DNA from: Clostridiaceae bacterium
Lineage (GTDB): Bacteria > Bacillota > Clostridia > DSM-8532
Direction of reading: 5' to 3'
Assembly (NCBI GenBank): GCA_012521105.1
Contig: JAAYNA010000039.1
Span: 1-64,000, forward strand
Length of the DNA stretch: 64,000 nucleotides
Each line of letters opens with the position of its first letter. Positions within the stretch are counted from its first letter, which is position 1. This document shows, one piece after another, positions 37,105 through 46,609 of the stretch. Below the pieces are notes generated by a model that had not been told where the DNA came from, searched no databases, and worked only from the letters and a program-made list of their open reading frames with translations. Made by a program: the position numbers and the translations under genes.

Positions 37105-38907
37105 TTATATATGGTTTTCTTCCCTGCTTTTCAGGCTTAATTCAACATAATTTCTATATAGCCCGTTTAAACTCAATAAAGTCTCATGATCACCTTCTTC
37201 CAGAATTTTGCCCTGGTCGATGACATAAATACGATCGGCCTGACGAATGGTTGAAAGCCTGTGGGCAATAAGAATGGATGTCCTGCCTGAAGTAACATTT
37301 TCCATTGATTTTTGTATCATTTCCTCTGTTTCTGTATCGATATATGCCGTAGCTTCATCAAGAATCAAAACAGCAGGATTTAACGCTACAGCACGGGCAA
37401 AAGAAAGAAGCTGACGCTGCCCGGAAGAAAAAGTGCAACCTCTTTCCTTGACCTCGGATTTTATACCATTTGGCAAAGAGTTAACAAAGCTGTCGGCACA
37501 GGCTATTTTTAACGCCTTATAAACTTCATCATCGGTCAGTTCCTCGTTGTTGAGCCTGATATTTGACGCAATGTCACCGGTGAAAAGAAAAACATCCTGT
37601 AACACTACGGCTATTTTTCTTCTTAAGTCAGTCAGCCTGTATTTTTTAATATCTATACCGTCAATAAGTATTTCACCCTTCTGAATATCATAAAAGCGTG
37701 TTATTAAACTTATTATAGTTGACTTTCCTGAACCTGTTGCACCGACAAACGCAACGGTTTCCTCGGGCTTAATATGAAAACTTACATCCTTCAGCACCCA
37801 GTTATCATCTTCATAAGCAAACCAGACATTTCTGAACTCTATTTCTCCCCGGAGGCTTTCGCAGCCTGTTCCGGTGTTCAAATCCTCTACATTATCACTG
37901 ATATCCATTATTTCAAATATTCTTTCTGAGGAAATAACAGCAGACTGCAGTCCTGTATATTTATCGGCAATTTCGTTTATTGGCTGAAAAAACTCGCGGA
38001 CATACGAAATAAACGTATACAGCACACCGTATTCAAACGCTCCTGAGAGTATATCCCCCGCACATACCCAGATAAGGGATGCAATAGCCAGGTTATTTAT
38101 TACCTCCACTATGGGCCTTCCCAGGCTGTTTAGTATAACTTCCCTGAGACTTGATTCAAAATAATCCTTTTCAATTAAGTTGTACTCATCAAACTTCTGC
38201 TTTTCACGGTGAAAAATCTGGACTATTTTCATTCCGCTTATATTCTCGGCTAAAAAACCGTTTATCCTTCCTACGGCTCGTTTCATGCGTATAAAATTCT
38301 TTCTTGCGGCTTTTCTGTATATTACTGCGATGATTGCAATTATCGGAACAGTACATATGGCAACAACAGCCAAAGTTGTATTCATTGAAAACATTACCCA
38401 AACTATCCCTATAATCATAACGGCATCCCGGAAGAGATTAATCAGCACACCTGAAAACAGCTCATTAAGTGCTTCAACATCGTTTGTAACCCGTGTTAAA
38501 AGCCTTCCTGACGAAAAATGGTCGAAGAAAGTCATTTTCATTCTCTGAATTTTATTGAATAATTCGGTACGGAGCCTGTGCATTATATTTTGGCCCACGT
38601 AATTTAAAAGAATGGTCTGGGAATAATTCAGTACAGCTCCAAGCAATATAAGACCAAAGAAGATAAAGCCAAGGCGGTTTATTGCTGCTGCATCGTATAT
38701 TTCAGGTACCAGGTAATCATCAATTACTCGCTGCAGTACCCTTGGCTTAATAATGACCGTTGCGTTTATTGCAAAAGCCATAATGACGGCAAGAATAATA
38801 TGTGGGATATAAGGTATAAAATAAGATAAGAGCCTTCCAACATTAGCTTTTTTACTGCAAATTTTGTCTTCACTTTTATCGTATCTTTTGCTACCTAAGT
38901 CTGTCAT
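37105..38907 (-). CDS. ABC exporter half-transporter (canonical NBD)
   Basis: 600-aa half of a heterodimeric type IV ABC exporter. Six membrane helices lie within about 30-330. The nucleotide-binding domain shows Walker A GATGSGKST, signature FSSGQRQLLSFARA, Walker B VLILDEAT with a catalytic Glu, and H-loop IAHRLST. Its ATG overlaps the stop of the next gene by four bases, so the pair is translated together. Resembles YheH/BmrD-type multidrug exporters; the substrate is unknown. Confidence 0.88.
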   Translation of the reverse strand: MTDLGSKRYDKSEDKICSKKANVGRLLSYFIPYIPHIILAVIMAFAINATVIIKPRVLQRVIDDYLVPEIYDAAAINRLGFIFFGLILLGAVLNYSQTILLNYVGQNIMHRLRTELFNKIQRMKMTFFDHFSSGRLLTRVTNDVEALNELFSGVLINLFRDAVMIIGIVWVMFSMNTTLAVVAICTVPIIAIIAVIYRKAARKNFIRMKRAVGRINGFLAENISGMKIVQIFHREKQKFDEYNLIEKDYFESSLREVILNSLGRPIVEVINNLAIASLIWVCAGDILSGAFEYGVLYTFISYVREFFQPINEIADKYTGLQSAVISSERIFEIMDISDNVEDLNTGTGCESLRGEIEFRNVWFAYEDDNWVLKDVSFHIKPEETVAFVGATGSGKSTIISLITRFYDIQKGEILIDGIDIKKYRLTDLRRKIAVVLQDVFLFTGDIASNIRLNNEELTDDEVYKALKIACADSFVNSLPNGIKSEVKERGCTFSSGQRQLLSFARAVALNPAVLILDEATAYIDTETEEMIQKSMENVTSGRTSILIAHRLSTIRQADRIYVIDQGKILEEGDHETLLSLNGLYRNYVELSLKSREENHI

Positions 38908-40652
38908 TTCTCTGCCCCCATGTTTTCATCCGACTCTTCAGACTGGGACATATATAATTTGTAATATGCCCCTTTTTGGTCCATAAGTTCCTGATGAGAC
39001 CCCTTTTCAATTATCCGGCCATCTTCAAGATAAATAATTCTATCAGCATTCATAACTGTTGAAACTCTGTGAGATATTATGATTCCGGTTCTGTGCTTCA
39101 AAATGTTCCTTATATTGCCCAGGACTTCATTTTCTGTTTCTGTATCAACAGCTGAAAGGCTGTCATCAAGAATTAATATGGATGGATTTTTTGCCAGGGC
39201 ACGGGCAATTGTTACCCTTTGCCTCTGGCCACCCGAAAGTGTAATTCCACGCTCGCCAACAACGGTATCAAAGCCCTCGGGGAATTCAAGGATATCGTCA
39301 TAAACACCCGACATCCTTGCTGCTTCTTCAATTTCCTCATCGGTAATACCTTCGTGATAAAAGCCTATGTTACTTTTTATTGTTGTAGAGAAAAGGAAGT
39401 TGTCCTGGGGTACAAATCCAATTTTTTCTCTTAATGTTTCCAGAGATATTTGATTAATATCAATTTTATTAATGAAAATATGTCCATCGGGTATTGGATA
39501 CAACCTTAACAGGAGATTTGCAAGGGTTGTTTTTCCACTGCCGGTTTTACCTATGATACCAAGAGTAGAACCTGAAGGAATTGTAAGGTTTATGTTTTTA
39601 AGTACAGGTATCTGTGTTTGTGGGTATGTAAATGTTAAGTTTTTTATTTCTATATCGTAGTCTTTAATCTCGCTTTCATCACCGTCTGAAATATCGCTTG
39701 TTTCACTGAATATATAATCAAGCCTTTTGGCTGAAGCCGCACCCCTTTGCCATATTTCAATAATTCTGCTGATATTTATAACCGGCCTCATGATAGCAGC
39801 CATGTACGAGTTAAAAGCTATAAAATCACCAAGGGATATTGTACCTATTGCTACCAGTTTACTTCCGTAGATAATAAATAACAAAAAACTGATACTGAAG
39901 CATACCTGAGTAACAGGACCAAGAGCACCTGAAACCCTGACCATTCGCATATGGGTTTTTACATTTTTCCTGCTTAACCGGGCAAACCCGGACATTTCGT
40001 GTTTTTCCTGCGCAAAGGCCTTAACAACGCGAATACCCATAATATTTTCCTGAACCCTCTCAGAAATCATTGCAAAAGCCTTTTGCACTTTTTCAAATCG
40101 GCTTCGGATTGTCTTCCTGAGAAGTATCGTTACAATCACAACTATAGGTACAGGCCCCAATGCCATAAGCGTTAGAACCGGTTCAATTGTTCTCGCCATA
40201 TAATAAACAGATACCGTGTTAATTAGCACTCCTTCAATTAATGCTACAAAGCCGAATCCGAAAACCCTTCGTATTGCATTTATATCATTTATGGCATATG
40301 CAACAAGATCCCCTGTCCTGTGGTTATTATAAAAGTTAACAGGGAGTGTCTGAAGATGTGCAAAAAGCTTTCTTCTCAGATAGCTTTCAACATGCCTGCA
40401 GTTACCAACAAGAAAATACCTCCAGCAAAAACGCAGCACAAACCCTAATACTGCAAGTCCAACCATTAAAAGAAGCTGAATACGGATCTCTTTAACTGTT
40501 CCCTGCCCTTTATTTAGCATATCTGTTACTTTTCCGAGCACTTTTGGAATACGAAGTGATATTATTGAAGCAGTAATTAAAATTATAATACCTGTTATGT
40601 AGGATAAAATACGTTCTTTTATAAAGTTTAGCAGAATTTTTCTAACTTCCAT
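38904..40652 (-). CDS. ABC exporter half-transporter (degenerate site)
   Basis: 582-aa partner of the gene above. Walker A GKTGSGKTT and signature LSGGQRQRVTIARA are intact, but Walker B reads ILILDDSLSAVD with Asp where the catalytic Glu should be. One degenerate ATP site is the hallmark of heterodimeric exporters such as BmrCD. Resembles YheI/BmrC. It lies upstream of its partner on the minus strand. Confidence 0.88.
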   Translation of the reverse strand: MEVRKILLNFIKERILSYITGIIILITASIISLRIPKVLGKVTDMLNKGQGTVKEIRIQLLLMVGLAVLGFVLRFCWRYFLVGNCRHVESYLRRKLFAHLQTLPVNFYNNHRTGDLVAYAINDINAIRRVFGFGFVALIEGVLINTVSVYYMARTIEPVLTLMALGPVPIVVIVTILLRKTIRSRFEKVQKAFAMISERVQENIMGIRVVKAFAQEKHEMSGFARLSRKNVKTHMRMVRVSGALGPVTQVCFSISFLLFIIYGSKLVAIGTISLGDFIAFNSYMAAIMRPVINISRIIEIWQRGAASAKRLDYIFSETSDISDGDESEIKDYDIEIKNLTFTYPQTQIPVLKNINLTIPSGSTLGIIGKTGSGKTTLANLLLRLYPIPDGHIFINKIDINQISLETLREKIGFVPQDNFLFSTTIKSNIGFYHEGITDEEIEEAARMSGVYDDILEFPEGFDTVVGERGITLSGGQRQRVTIARALAKNPSILILDDSLSAVDTETENEVLGNIRNILKHRTGIIISHRVSTVMNADRIIYLEDGRIIEKGSHQELMDQKGAYYKLYMSQSEESDENMGAEK

Positions 40653-41035
40653 TTTGTCTCCCTTAAGCCAAGCAAAAAAAGATGAAGGATTGTCTGATAA
40701 TTATTTCATTTTCTATATTATAAAATACAATTAAGTTTTTTCCATAGTTATGGTGAAATGTTCAGAACATTATGAATGTTAGGAATTTAATTGCAAAAGC
40801 AATTACCATTCCATATTACTAAACAGTGAATCAATTTTAAAAATGAAAGAGTGAAATTTTGACTTTCATATTATGATACTAAATCTGGCATGTAATTGGT
40901 TTTGCACACTCAGGAAACAGCTAAAGCTGCTGACTTCATTTAGAAACATCGTGAGTATCAGGAGCTCGATGGTGCAGGCTACATGTTCAAGAAAAACATG
41001 ACCGCAATGCCATCGATGCTTTGAAAAGATTTATG
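40653..41035. other. 383-bp gap with an unrecognised gene scrap
   Basis: AT-rich, and presumably the promoter region of the exporter pair. At about 40911-41024 the plus strand reads QETAKAADFI, a stop, then KHREYQELDGAGYMFKKN, which has coding character but no start codon and an internal stop. It looks like a remnant of a lost gene; I do not recognise the family. Confidence 0.3.
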
Positions 41036-41689
41036 TTAAACACTTAAAATTTTCATAAGTTCCATGGGATCACTAATAACTGCATCAGCGCCTGCTCTGA
41101 TTAATTCCTCCCTACTTCTGAAGCCCCATAAAGCTCCAACAGCATACATATCTGCATTCTTAGCTGTCTGTATATCAACATTACTGTCACCAATATAAAT
41201 ACATTGTGAAGGCTCAACACCAAGCTTGTCAGCAATTAGCACAGCACCTGACCCATCGGGCTTTTTGGGGATGGAAGTTCTGCCTCCTACCAGATATGAA
41301 AAATAGCCTGGAAAGTATTTATCAACAATTAGTTTTGCTATGTCTTCATTCTTGTTTGTGTTAACACCAAGTTTTATATTTTTTTGTGACAGAGAATTCA
41401 GTAATTCAAAAATACCATCATAGACATACATTTGATAATCCCAGTTTTTTGAGTAGTCTTCAATCATATCGCGGTAATACTGCTCCAGTATTGAATCATC
41501 AGGGCAGTCAATCCCTGCTGCTTTTCTGACCAGTTCCTTAATTCCGTTTCCCACAAATGTTTTGCATTGATCTACATTTATCTTGTCCAGCCCATGTTTT
41601 TCAAGAACATTGTTAACCGAATGCATCAGAGCGTATATTGAATTAACCAGTGTTCCATCCATGTCAAAAATAACTGCTTTATATTTCAT
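41036..41689 (-). CDS. HAD family hydrolase (phosphoglycolate phosphatase-like)
   Basis: 217-aa phosphatase with motif I DMDGTLVNS (nucleophile Asp), a helical cap (about 16-85), motif II NTNK and motif III/IV KPDGSGAVLIADKLG...IYIGDSNVDIQTAKNA. It resembles Gph-type phosphoglycolate phosphatases, but sequence alone does not fix the substrate. The ribosome site AAGGAG precedes the ATG. It stands alone, divergent from erm. Confidence 0.85.
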   Translation of the reverse strand: MKYKAVIFDMDGTLVNSIYALMHSVNNVLEKHGLDKINVDQCKTFVGNGIKELVRKAAGIDCPDDSILEQYYRDMIEDYSKNWDYQMYVYDGIFELLNSLSQKNIKLGVNTNKNEDIAKLIVDKYFPGYFSYLVGGRTSIPKKPDGSGAVLIADKLGVEPSQCIYIGDSNVDIQTAKNADMYAVGALWGFRSREELIRAGADAVISDPMELMKILSV

Positions 41690-41844
41690 GTCTTTTCTCC
41701 TTGTAAAATATTCTTATTATATTTAGTATCCATCAAATCTTAAATATTTACAATAGAATCCTCACTCTGTAATTCCGAAATCATTTGCCTGCCACGTTTA
41801 TATGAGATTAGTTAAATATAAAAAAATGTATCCTGCCTTATAAC

Positions 41845-41873
41845 TTGACATATGCATACATTTATGCTATTTT
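41845..41873 (+). promoter_or_regulatory. erm promoter
   Basis: -35 TTGACA (41845-41850) and -10-like TATTTT (41868-41873), spaced 17 bp. The transcript would begin near 41880, giving a leader of about 157 nt that holds the leader peptide and attenuator. Confidence 0.7.
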
Positions 41874-41916
41874 TTATTATTAATAGAATCATATATTTGG
41901 AGGCTTTTATACACCT

Positions 41917-41946
41917 ATGATCGGTTTTGCTCGTATTCGAAAATAA
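41917..41946 (+). CDS. erm leader peptide MIGFARIRK
   Basis: Nine codons, ATG to TAA, with GGAGG at 41899-41903 (13 bases upstream, slightly long). The peptide contains Arg-Ile-Arg. Arg/Lys-X-Arg/Lys motifs are known to stall ribosomes in the presence of macrolides or ketolides (as in ermD-type leaders with Arg-Leu-Arg). The stop codon lies just before the terminator hairpin. Confidence 0.6.
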   Translation: MIGFARIRK

Positions 41947-41947
41947 T

Positions 41948-42006
41948 AGTGCACTGGAAAATAAGATAGCTTAATGTAGCCATCTTTATTTTGGTGCACT
42001 TTTTTT
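41948..42006 (+). terminator. Attenuator hairpin upstream of erm
   Basis: AGTGCACTGGAAAATAAGATAGC (left arm) is nearly the complement of 41978-42000, leaving a short loop, followed by T7 (42000-42006). The arrangement is a textbook intrinsic terminator placed between a leader peptide and a resistance gene. Confidence 0.8.
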
Positions 42007-42037
42007 GATTACGAAAAATCGAAAGAGGTGTATTTTT

Positions 42038-42823
42038 ATGCCTAAAATCAGGAATAAGAGGAAAAAAGCTCCTGTTTGGGTTTCTCAAAACTTTTTAACC
42101 AGTTATAAAACTATAAACAGGATAATACGCAAAACAACGTTAAGCAATTATGACCATGTTATTGAAATCGGCCCAGGAAAGGGGCATATTACCCGTAATC
42201 TCGTGAAATGCTGCAAATATGTTTCTGCAATTGAGATTGATGGGCGTCTGTATAATAAGCTGAAAGATAAATTTAAGCATACTGATAACGTTAAATTATA
42301 TCGTTATGATTTTTTAAAGTGGAAGCTCCCTAAATCCGGAGATTACAAGGTTTTTTCAAATATACCCTTTTGTATTACTACGAGTATTGTAAAAAAACTT
42401 ACCGAGTGTAAAAACGCGCCTGTAGAGACATGGCTTATAATGGAAAAAGGTGCTGCCAAACGCTTTATGGGGAAACCTTCCGAATCGTTACGTTCACTAC
42501 TTCTCAAACCCAAGTTTGATGTGAATATAATTTACTATTTCAATCAACATGATTTCCATCCTAAACCCGGTGTAGATGTTGTATTGTTTCATATTAAGAA
42601 AAAACCGCAGCCAGATATACCTTTTAATCAATGGAAAGCTTATGAACATTTTATCACTGCAGCGTTTAAGCACGGCCTTCGCAGCTTATTTACCCAAAAT
42701 CAATTAATTAGAGCCTTTCACATTGCCGGTATAGAAAATGACGCAACACCTTCAGAAATTCTATATATACAATGGCTCTGCCTTTTTCGATGTTACCGGA
42801 TATATGTGTTAAACAGAAAATAA
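42038..42823 (+). CDS. erm: Erm-family 23S rRNA adenine-N6 methyltransferase
   Basis: Methylates A2058 of 23S rRNA, giving macrolide-lincosamide-streptogramin B resistance. The 261-aa protein has the Erm/KsgA pattern: SQNFLTSYKTINRIIRKTTL, EIGPGKGHITRNLV (SAM motif I), AIEIDGRLYNKL, and the catalytic SNIPF in place of NIPY. The C-terminal helical domain (HFITAAFKHGLRSLFTQNQL) is typical of Erm, not KsgA. ATG 42038 has AGAGGTG seven bases upstream. The short basic tail and NIPF form suggest a chromosomal, distant Erm type; the exact erm class is not assigned. Transcription and translation appear controlled by the upstream leader. Confidence 0.88.
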   Translation: MPKIRNKRKKAPVWVSQNFLTSYKTINRIIRKTTLSNYDHVIEIGPGKGHITRNLVKCCKYVSAIEIDGRLYNKLKDKFKHTDNVKLYRYDFLKWKLPKSGDYKVFSNIPFCITTSIVKKLTECKNAPVETWLIMEKGAAKRFMGKPSESLRSLLLKPKFDVNIIYYFNQHDFHPKPGVDVVLFHIKKKPQPDIPFNQWKAYEHFITAAFKHGLRSLFTQNQLIRAFHIAGIENDATPSEILYIQWLCLFRCYRIYVLNRK

Positions 42824-42902
42824 AGAAACATGCAAAGCCTGTATGCAACACCAAGTGCATATATGGCCTATCTCAAAAAGCAAATTAATTGCGTAATAAG
42901 GG

Positions 42903-42931
42903 AAAAGCCAGGGTGAGCAACCCTGGCTTTC
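42903..42931. terminator. Bidirectional terminator between erm and the uptake operon
   Basis: AGCCAGGG (42906-42913) and CCCTGGCT (42921-42928) form the core of a GC-rich stem with a 7-base loop; AAAA on the left and TT on the right serve both converging genes. Confidence 0.8.
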
Positions 42932-42948
42932 TCCAGTTGAGCATGAGC

Positions 42949-44622
42949 TTATTTGTTGTTTTTGTAGTACTTATTTCCGTATTCTATAATTTCTCTTCCC
43001 CCCGCGTTCGACCATTTCTCAACCATTTCGTCCCATTGTTTGTCAAAATTATCGAAGTAGACAACAGATTTAAGCCATCCCTCGGCAAAAATGCTTAAAA
43101 GTTTCTGCTCGTCGCCCAGGAGGTTATCATCAAATACGTTCATAAGAGGACTGGGTATGGAATAATTTGTGTTCATAATCTGCCAGTTCGCAAACTGACC
43201 TTTCGCCATATCTTCGGGCTGCCAGGCTTTTACATTCTTGAAGGCTTCGTCATAATCGAAATTGTACTCTTTTATTGGAATGTATGCGTATTCATAATAG
43301 TTAAAGCCTCCCCATGCCAGCGGATATAAATACCCGTTCTTTTGCGTGTCCCAATCCTTATCGCATTCAGCCTTATTTATGTAATAGATCCTGCCGCCGC
43401 TGCCGTTATCGGTGTAACCGGTAAAATGAATACCCTCTATACCATATTCGGTTAGCTCTCTTCCCTCGGGTGTAAGACTGTAGTCGAGCAATTCAAGAAC
43501 TTTTTCAGGATTTTTGCAGGTTATGGGTATAATATTTCCCCACCAATAACCTCCATTGTTCCCGGAATTGGCCGGTACACCGTTTTCACCATTTAATGGC
43601 GGAAGAAACGTAATTTTCCATTCGGATTTACCGACATAAGTTTCTGGTTAAATACGTCGGGTATCGATGTCGGAGCAATACCGTATTTTCCAGCAGCAAA
43701 ATCGTCTGACTCCGGCCCCTGCGCCGAATCTCTCTTAAGGCTCAGCCAGTCTTTGTTTATCAAGCCGTCTTTGATGGCTCTGGCTATGAATTTAGCTCCC
43801 TGTTTTGCAGCCTCGGAAGCCTCATAGCGTGTAACAGTTCCATCAGGCAACTCTACCCAATTCCCGGGCTCCAGCATTTACCGCATAAGCCCGCAGGATA
43901 TATGAGAAAGTCTGTAATTCCGTCGGATCGGCATCTCCTCCTGCGCGGACATATAATCCATATGTATCATCTTTGCTGTTTTTATCCGGGTCATCGTAAG
44001 TGAAAGCCCTGATTACGTCATAAAACTCATCTATATTGGTTGGAATATCCAGGCCCAGGTTATCAAGCCAATCCTGCCTGATTAGATAACCCCACTGCTG
44101 CGGACATAAGCCTAATGGCTTATAATATGCCTTCCCGTCAACTTTTAGTCCTTTATACATTTCAGAATTAACAACCGAACTAACATAGGGATATTTTCCA
44201 TCTTTCAGGAATTCGTCATAGGATAGAATAAGCCCATTTCTCGCCCATTCGATAAGTGTTCTTCCGTGTTCGCAGTTTGCCATATCCAATTGCTCTCCTG
44301 ATGCCATCATAATATTAAGTTTATTCGGAAATTGATCCCACGGTATGCTTACTATTTCCAGGTCAATATTCAGTCTCTTCTGCAGTTCCAAAAGTATTCT
44401 GTCTTTTTTCGGATCCTGTTCGTTCCCGGCCCTTGCCCATCGTATTGGCACAGGTGCATCGCTGTCGGTTTCTTTTACAGGTGATTTTGTGTCTTTTTCA
44501 GCTGGCCCTGCCGGGGTACTGTCTTTACTGCCAGTAGCAGTGCCACAGCCAGCTGCAAACATAAGGAGAATTAACAGAGAGATAAAAACCATCGAAAACC
44601 TGACATAAAATTTTCTTTTCAC
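42949..44622 (-). pseudogene. Sugar-type ABC substrate-binding lipoprotein, two frame breaks
   Basis: About 557-residue extracellular solute-binding lipoprotein of the LplA/YtcQ type (lipobox AAGC after a membrane start). Three collinear open frames cover it. The first break is at the CCCGGG run 43863-43868, where one extra base is implied (NAGA then GNWVELPDG); the second is at a TTT run 43641-43643, where one base is missing (NQK then YVGKSEWKITFLPP). The two changes cancel, so the last frame equals the first. Start GTG 44622 has GGAGTG upstream. It is the last gene of the uptake operon. Two compensating base errors in the assembly are as likely as a true pseudogene. Confidence 0.7.
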
Positions 44623-44682
44623 TTTATACACTCCTTCACATTTATATTTTATACCATAATCCGCTTTACAGACGGATTATTT

Positions 44683-45549
44683 CTATTCCTTGACAGCGCC
44701 AAGCATAATGCCTTTTGTGAAATATTTCTGAACGAACGGATATACGCACAATACAGGAATAATACCGATAATTATGCAGGCCATCTTAAACTGCTCGGGG
44801 TTTGACCCCACAGTTTGAACCCCTACCTGGGCGAGAACCATGTTTTGGATAATCATTTGCCTGAGCACAATCTGCAACGGGAACATTTTGTTTGAACTTA
44901 TAAAAAGAGTGGCCATAAAATAATCATTCCAATACCCTACTGCATAAAAAAGGCTTATTGCGGCAATAACGGGTTTAGAAATCGGTATAATAATCTTATA
45001 CAGGATTTGAATATCGTTATACCCGTCTATTTTTGCCGATTCTTCAAGGCTCACAGGCAGGCCTGTGAAGTAATTTTTCATGATTATCAGGTTATATGTT
45101 GAAATTGCAACCGGTAAAGTGAGCGCCAGTATTGTATCGTTAAGCTTTAAGTTTCGAACGAGAATATAAAAAGGGACAAGCCCTCCGCTAAAAAACATCG
45201 TAAAAACCAAAATACGGAATAATATTGATCGCCCCGGAAGATCTTTTTTTGATAATGTATATGCTCCGCAGCATGTCAGAAACATACTCAATGCAGTTCC
45301 CAAAACCGTTGTTTCCACCGATATTAATAATGCTCTTGCAATTCCTCCAATACTGTGGAAGGCTCTTTTATATTCGGCCAGGCTGAAACTTTTTGGTATC
45401 AGATGATATTGATCGGTAATATAGACCGTAGGGGAGGAAGTGGATATAACGAATATATGCCATACCGGTATCAATATTATCAGCGCAAAAAATGTTAAAA
45501 ACGTATATATCAGAAAACTGGCCAGACTAAATTTTTTCCTGAACAACAT
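44683..45549 (-). CDS. ABC sugar permease, LplC/YtcP-type
   Basis: 288-aa membrane protein with about six helices and the EAA-loop region (SLEESAKIDGYNDIQILYKIIIP). The family usually moves oligosaccharides or uronates with an LplA-type binding protein, and here it sits between the partner permease and the lipoprotein. ATG 45549 follows GGGGG; the N-terminal open frame extends further but lacks a ribosome site. Confidence 0.88.
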   Translation of the reverse strand: MLFRKKFSLASFLIYTFLTFFALIILIPVWHIFVISTSSPTVYITDQYHLIPKSFSLAEYKRAFHSIGGIARALLISVETTVLGTALSMFLTCCGAYTLSKKDLPGRSILFRILVFTMFFSGGLVPFYILVRNLKLNDTILALTLPVAISTYNLIIMKNYFTGLPVSLEESAKIDGYNDIQILYKIIIPISKPVIAAISLFYAVGYWNDYFMATLFISSNKMFPLQIVLRQMIIQNMVLAQVGVQTVGSNPEQFKMACIIIGIIPVLCVYPFVQKYFTKGIMLGAVKE

Positions 45550-45574
45550 ATAATATAGAACCCCCTGTTTCTCA

Positions 45575-46534
45575 TTAATATATGCTTTCCTCGCCAAGCA
45601 GCTTCACAACATTGTTTGATATAAGCAGCAGTGCCGTGCAGATAACCGATCTGAAAAGTCCTGCAGCCGCGGCATAGCTGAATCTGATATCAGCCAGCGC
45701 AGTCCTGAAGATGTAAGTATCTAAAATATCACCGGTATCATAAACCAATGGGTTGTAGAAATTATAAACCTGATCAAAACCCCATGTCAGAATTTGCCCT
45801 AAAGTCAGAATAAACATGATTACAATAGTGCTACGAATACCCGGCAGTGTTACATGCCACATCTGTAGCCAGCGTCCTGCTCCGTCAATTGTTGCAGCTT
45901 CATATAATTGAACATTTATGCCAGCAATTGCCGCAACATATATTACAGTCATCCATCCCGACTCTTTCCAGATATCAGTCAGGATAAGAACACTGCGAAA
46001 AGAATCAGCTTTAGTCAAAACATCGGGAATCTGTACCCCCATAGCCGCGAACAATGTTGTCACCAATCCGGCTTCGGGACTGAAAATGGTAATGAATATG
46101 GAAGCTACGATAACCCAGGATAAGAAGTGAGGCAAATAAATTATTGTCTGAATTGTCTTCCTGTATTTCATATGTCGCACTTCATTTAATAGTAACGCCA
46201 GTATAATTGAAAACGGGAACTCGGTAAGCATCCGGTAAACTGCTATTACAACCGTATTTGAAAATGCTCTGAGGAAGTAATCATCATTAAACAGATCTCT
46301 GAAATTTTTAAGCCCCACAAACGGGCTGGCAAAAAAGCCCTTGCTCATTGTATAATCCTGGAATGCCATAATGATTCCATACATCGGTATATAACAAAAA
46401 ATTATGTACCAGACCAGTACCGGGATAAAAATCAAATACAGATATTTATATTTGATAACCTTTTTTAAAAGAGTCCCTGAGCGGGTATTATGTTTTTTAG
46501 CATTACCGGATGTGGATGAAATTTTCTGTGACAT
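45575..46534 (-). CDS. ABC sugar permease, LplB/YteP-type
   Basis: 319-aa permease, the partner of the previous gene. It has six helices and the EAA loop QLYEAATIDGAGRWLQMWHVTLP. ATG 46534 follows GGGGGATT. No ATPase gene is in the operon; such systems commonly share a MsmX-like ATPase encoded elsewhere. Confidence 0.88.
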   Translation of the reverse strand: MSQKISSTSGNAKKHNTRSGTLLKKVIKYKYLYLIFIPVLVWYIIFCYIPMYGIIMAFQDYTMSKGFFASPFVGLKNFRDLFNDDYFLRAFSNTVVIAVYRMLTEFPFSIILALLLNEVRHMKYRKTIQTIIYLPHFLSWVIVASIFITIFSPEAGLVTTLFAAMGVQIPDVLTKADSFRSVLILTDIWKESGWMTVIYVAAIAGINVQLYEAATIDGAGRWLQMWHVTLPGIRSTIVIMFILTLGQILTWGFDQVYNFYNPLVYDTGDILDTYIFRTALADIRFSYAAAAGLFRSVICTALLLISNNVVKLLGEESIY

Positions 46535-46569
46535 GCACAATCCCCCTGATTTATGTTTTGAATGGCTCT

Positions 46570-46581
46570 ATTATAATTATA
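46570..46581 (-). promoter_or_regulatory. Possible promoter for the permease genes
   Basis: Minus strand shows two adjacent TATAAT boxes in the 75-bp gap after the histidine kinase gene, next to a GTACAGTAC palindrome (about 46590-46600). A good -35 is lacking, which would suit an activator-dependent promoter, for example one using the AraC-type regulator of this operon. Confidence 0.35.
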
Positions 46582-46609
46582 TCCCGGGGGTACTGTACTG
46601 AACATGACC

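Larger units (their letters stand above)
41880..42037 (+). promoter_or_regulatory. erm leader: attenuator and ribosome-site lock
   Basis: The leader carries a 9-residue peptide (41917-41946), then a long imperfect hairpin with seven Ts (41948-42006), then the erm ribosome site. ATACACCT (41909-41916), just before the peptide start, is the exact complement of AGGTGTAT (42026-42033), which contains the erm Shine-Dalgarno. Weaker pairing continues inward (CGGTTTT with AAAAATCG; CGTATT with ATTACG). A ribosome stalled on the peptide would break both the lock and the left arm of the hairpin. The parts are visible; the mechanism is inferred from known erm genes. Confidence 0.65.

Noticed and set aside
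42838-42905. Short direct and inverted stretches after erm
   Set aside because: Only the terminator hairpin is convincing.
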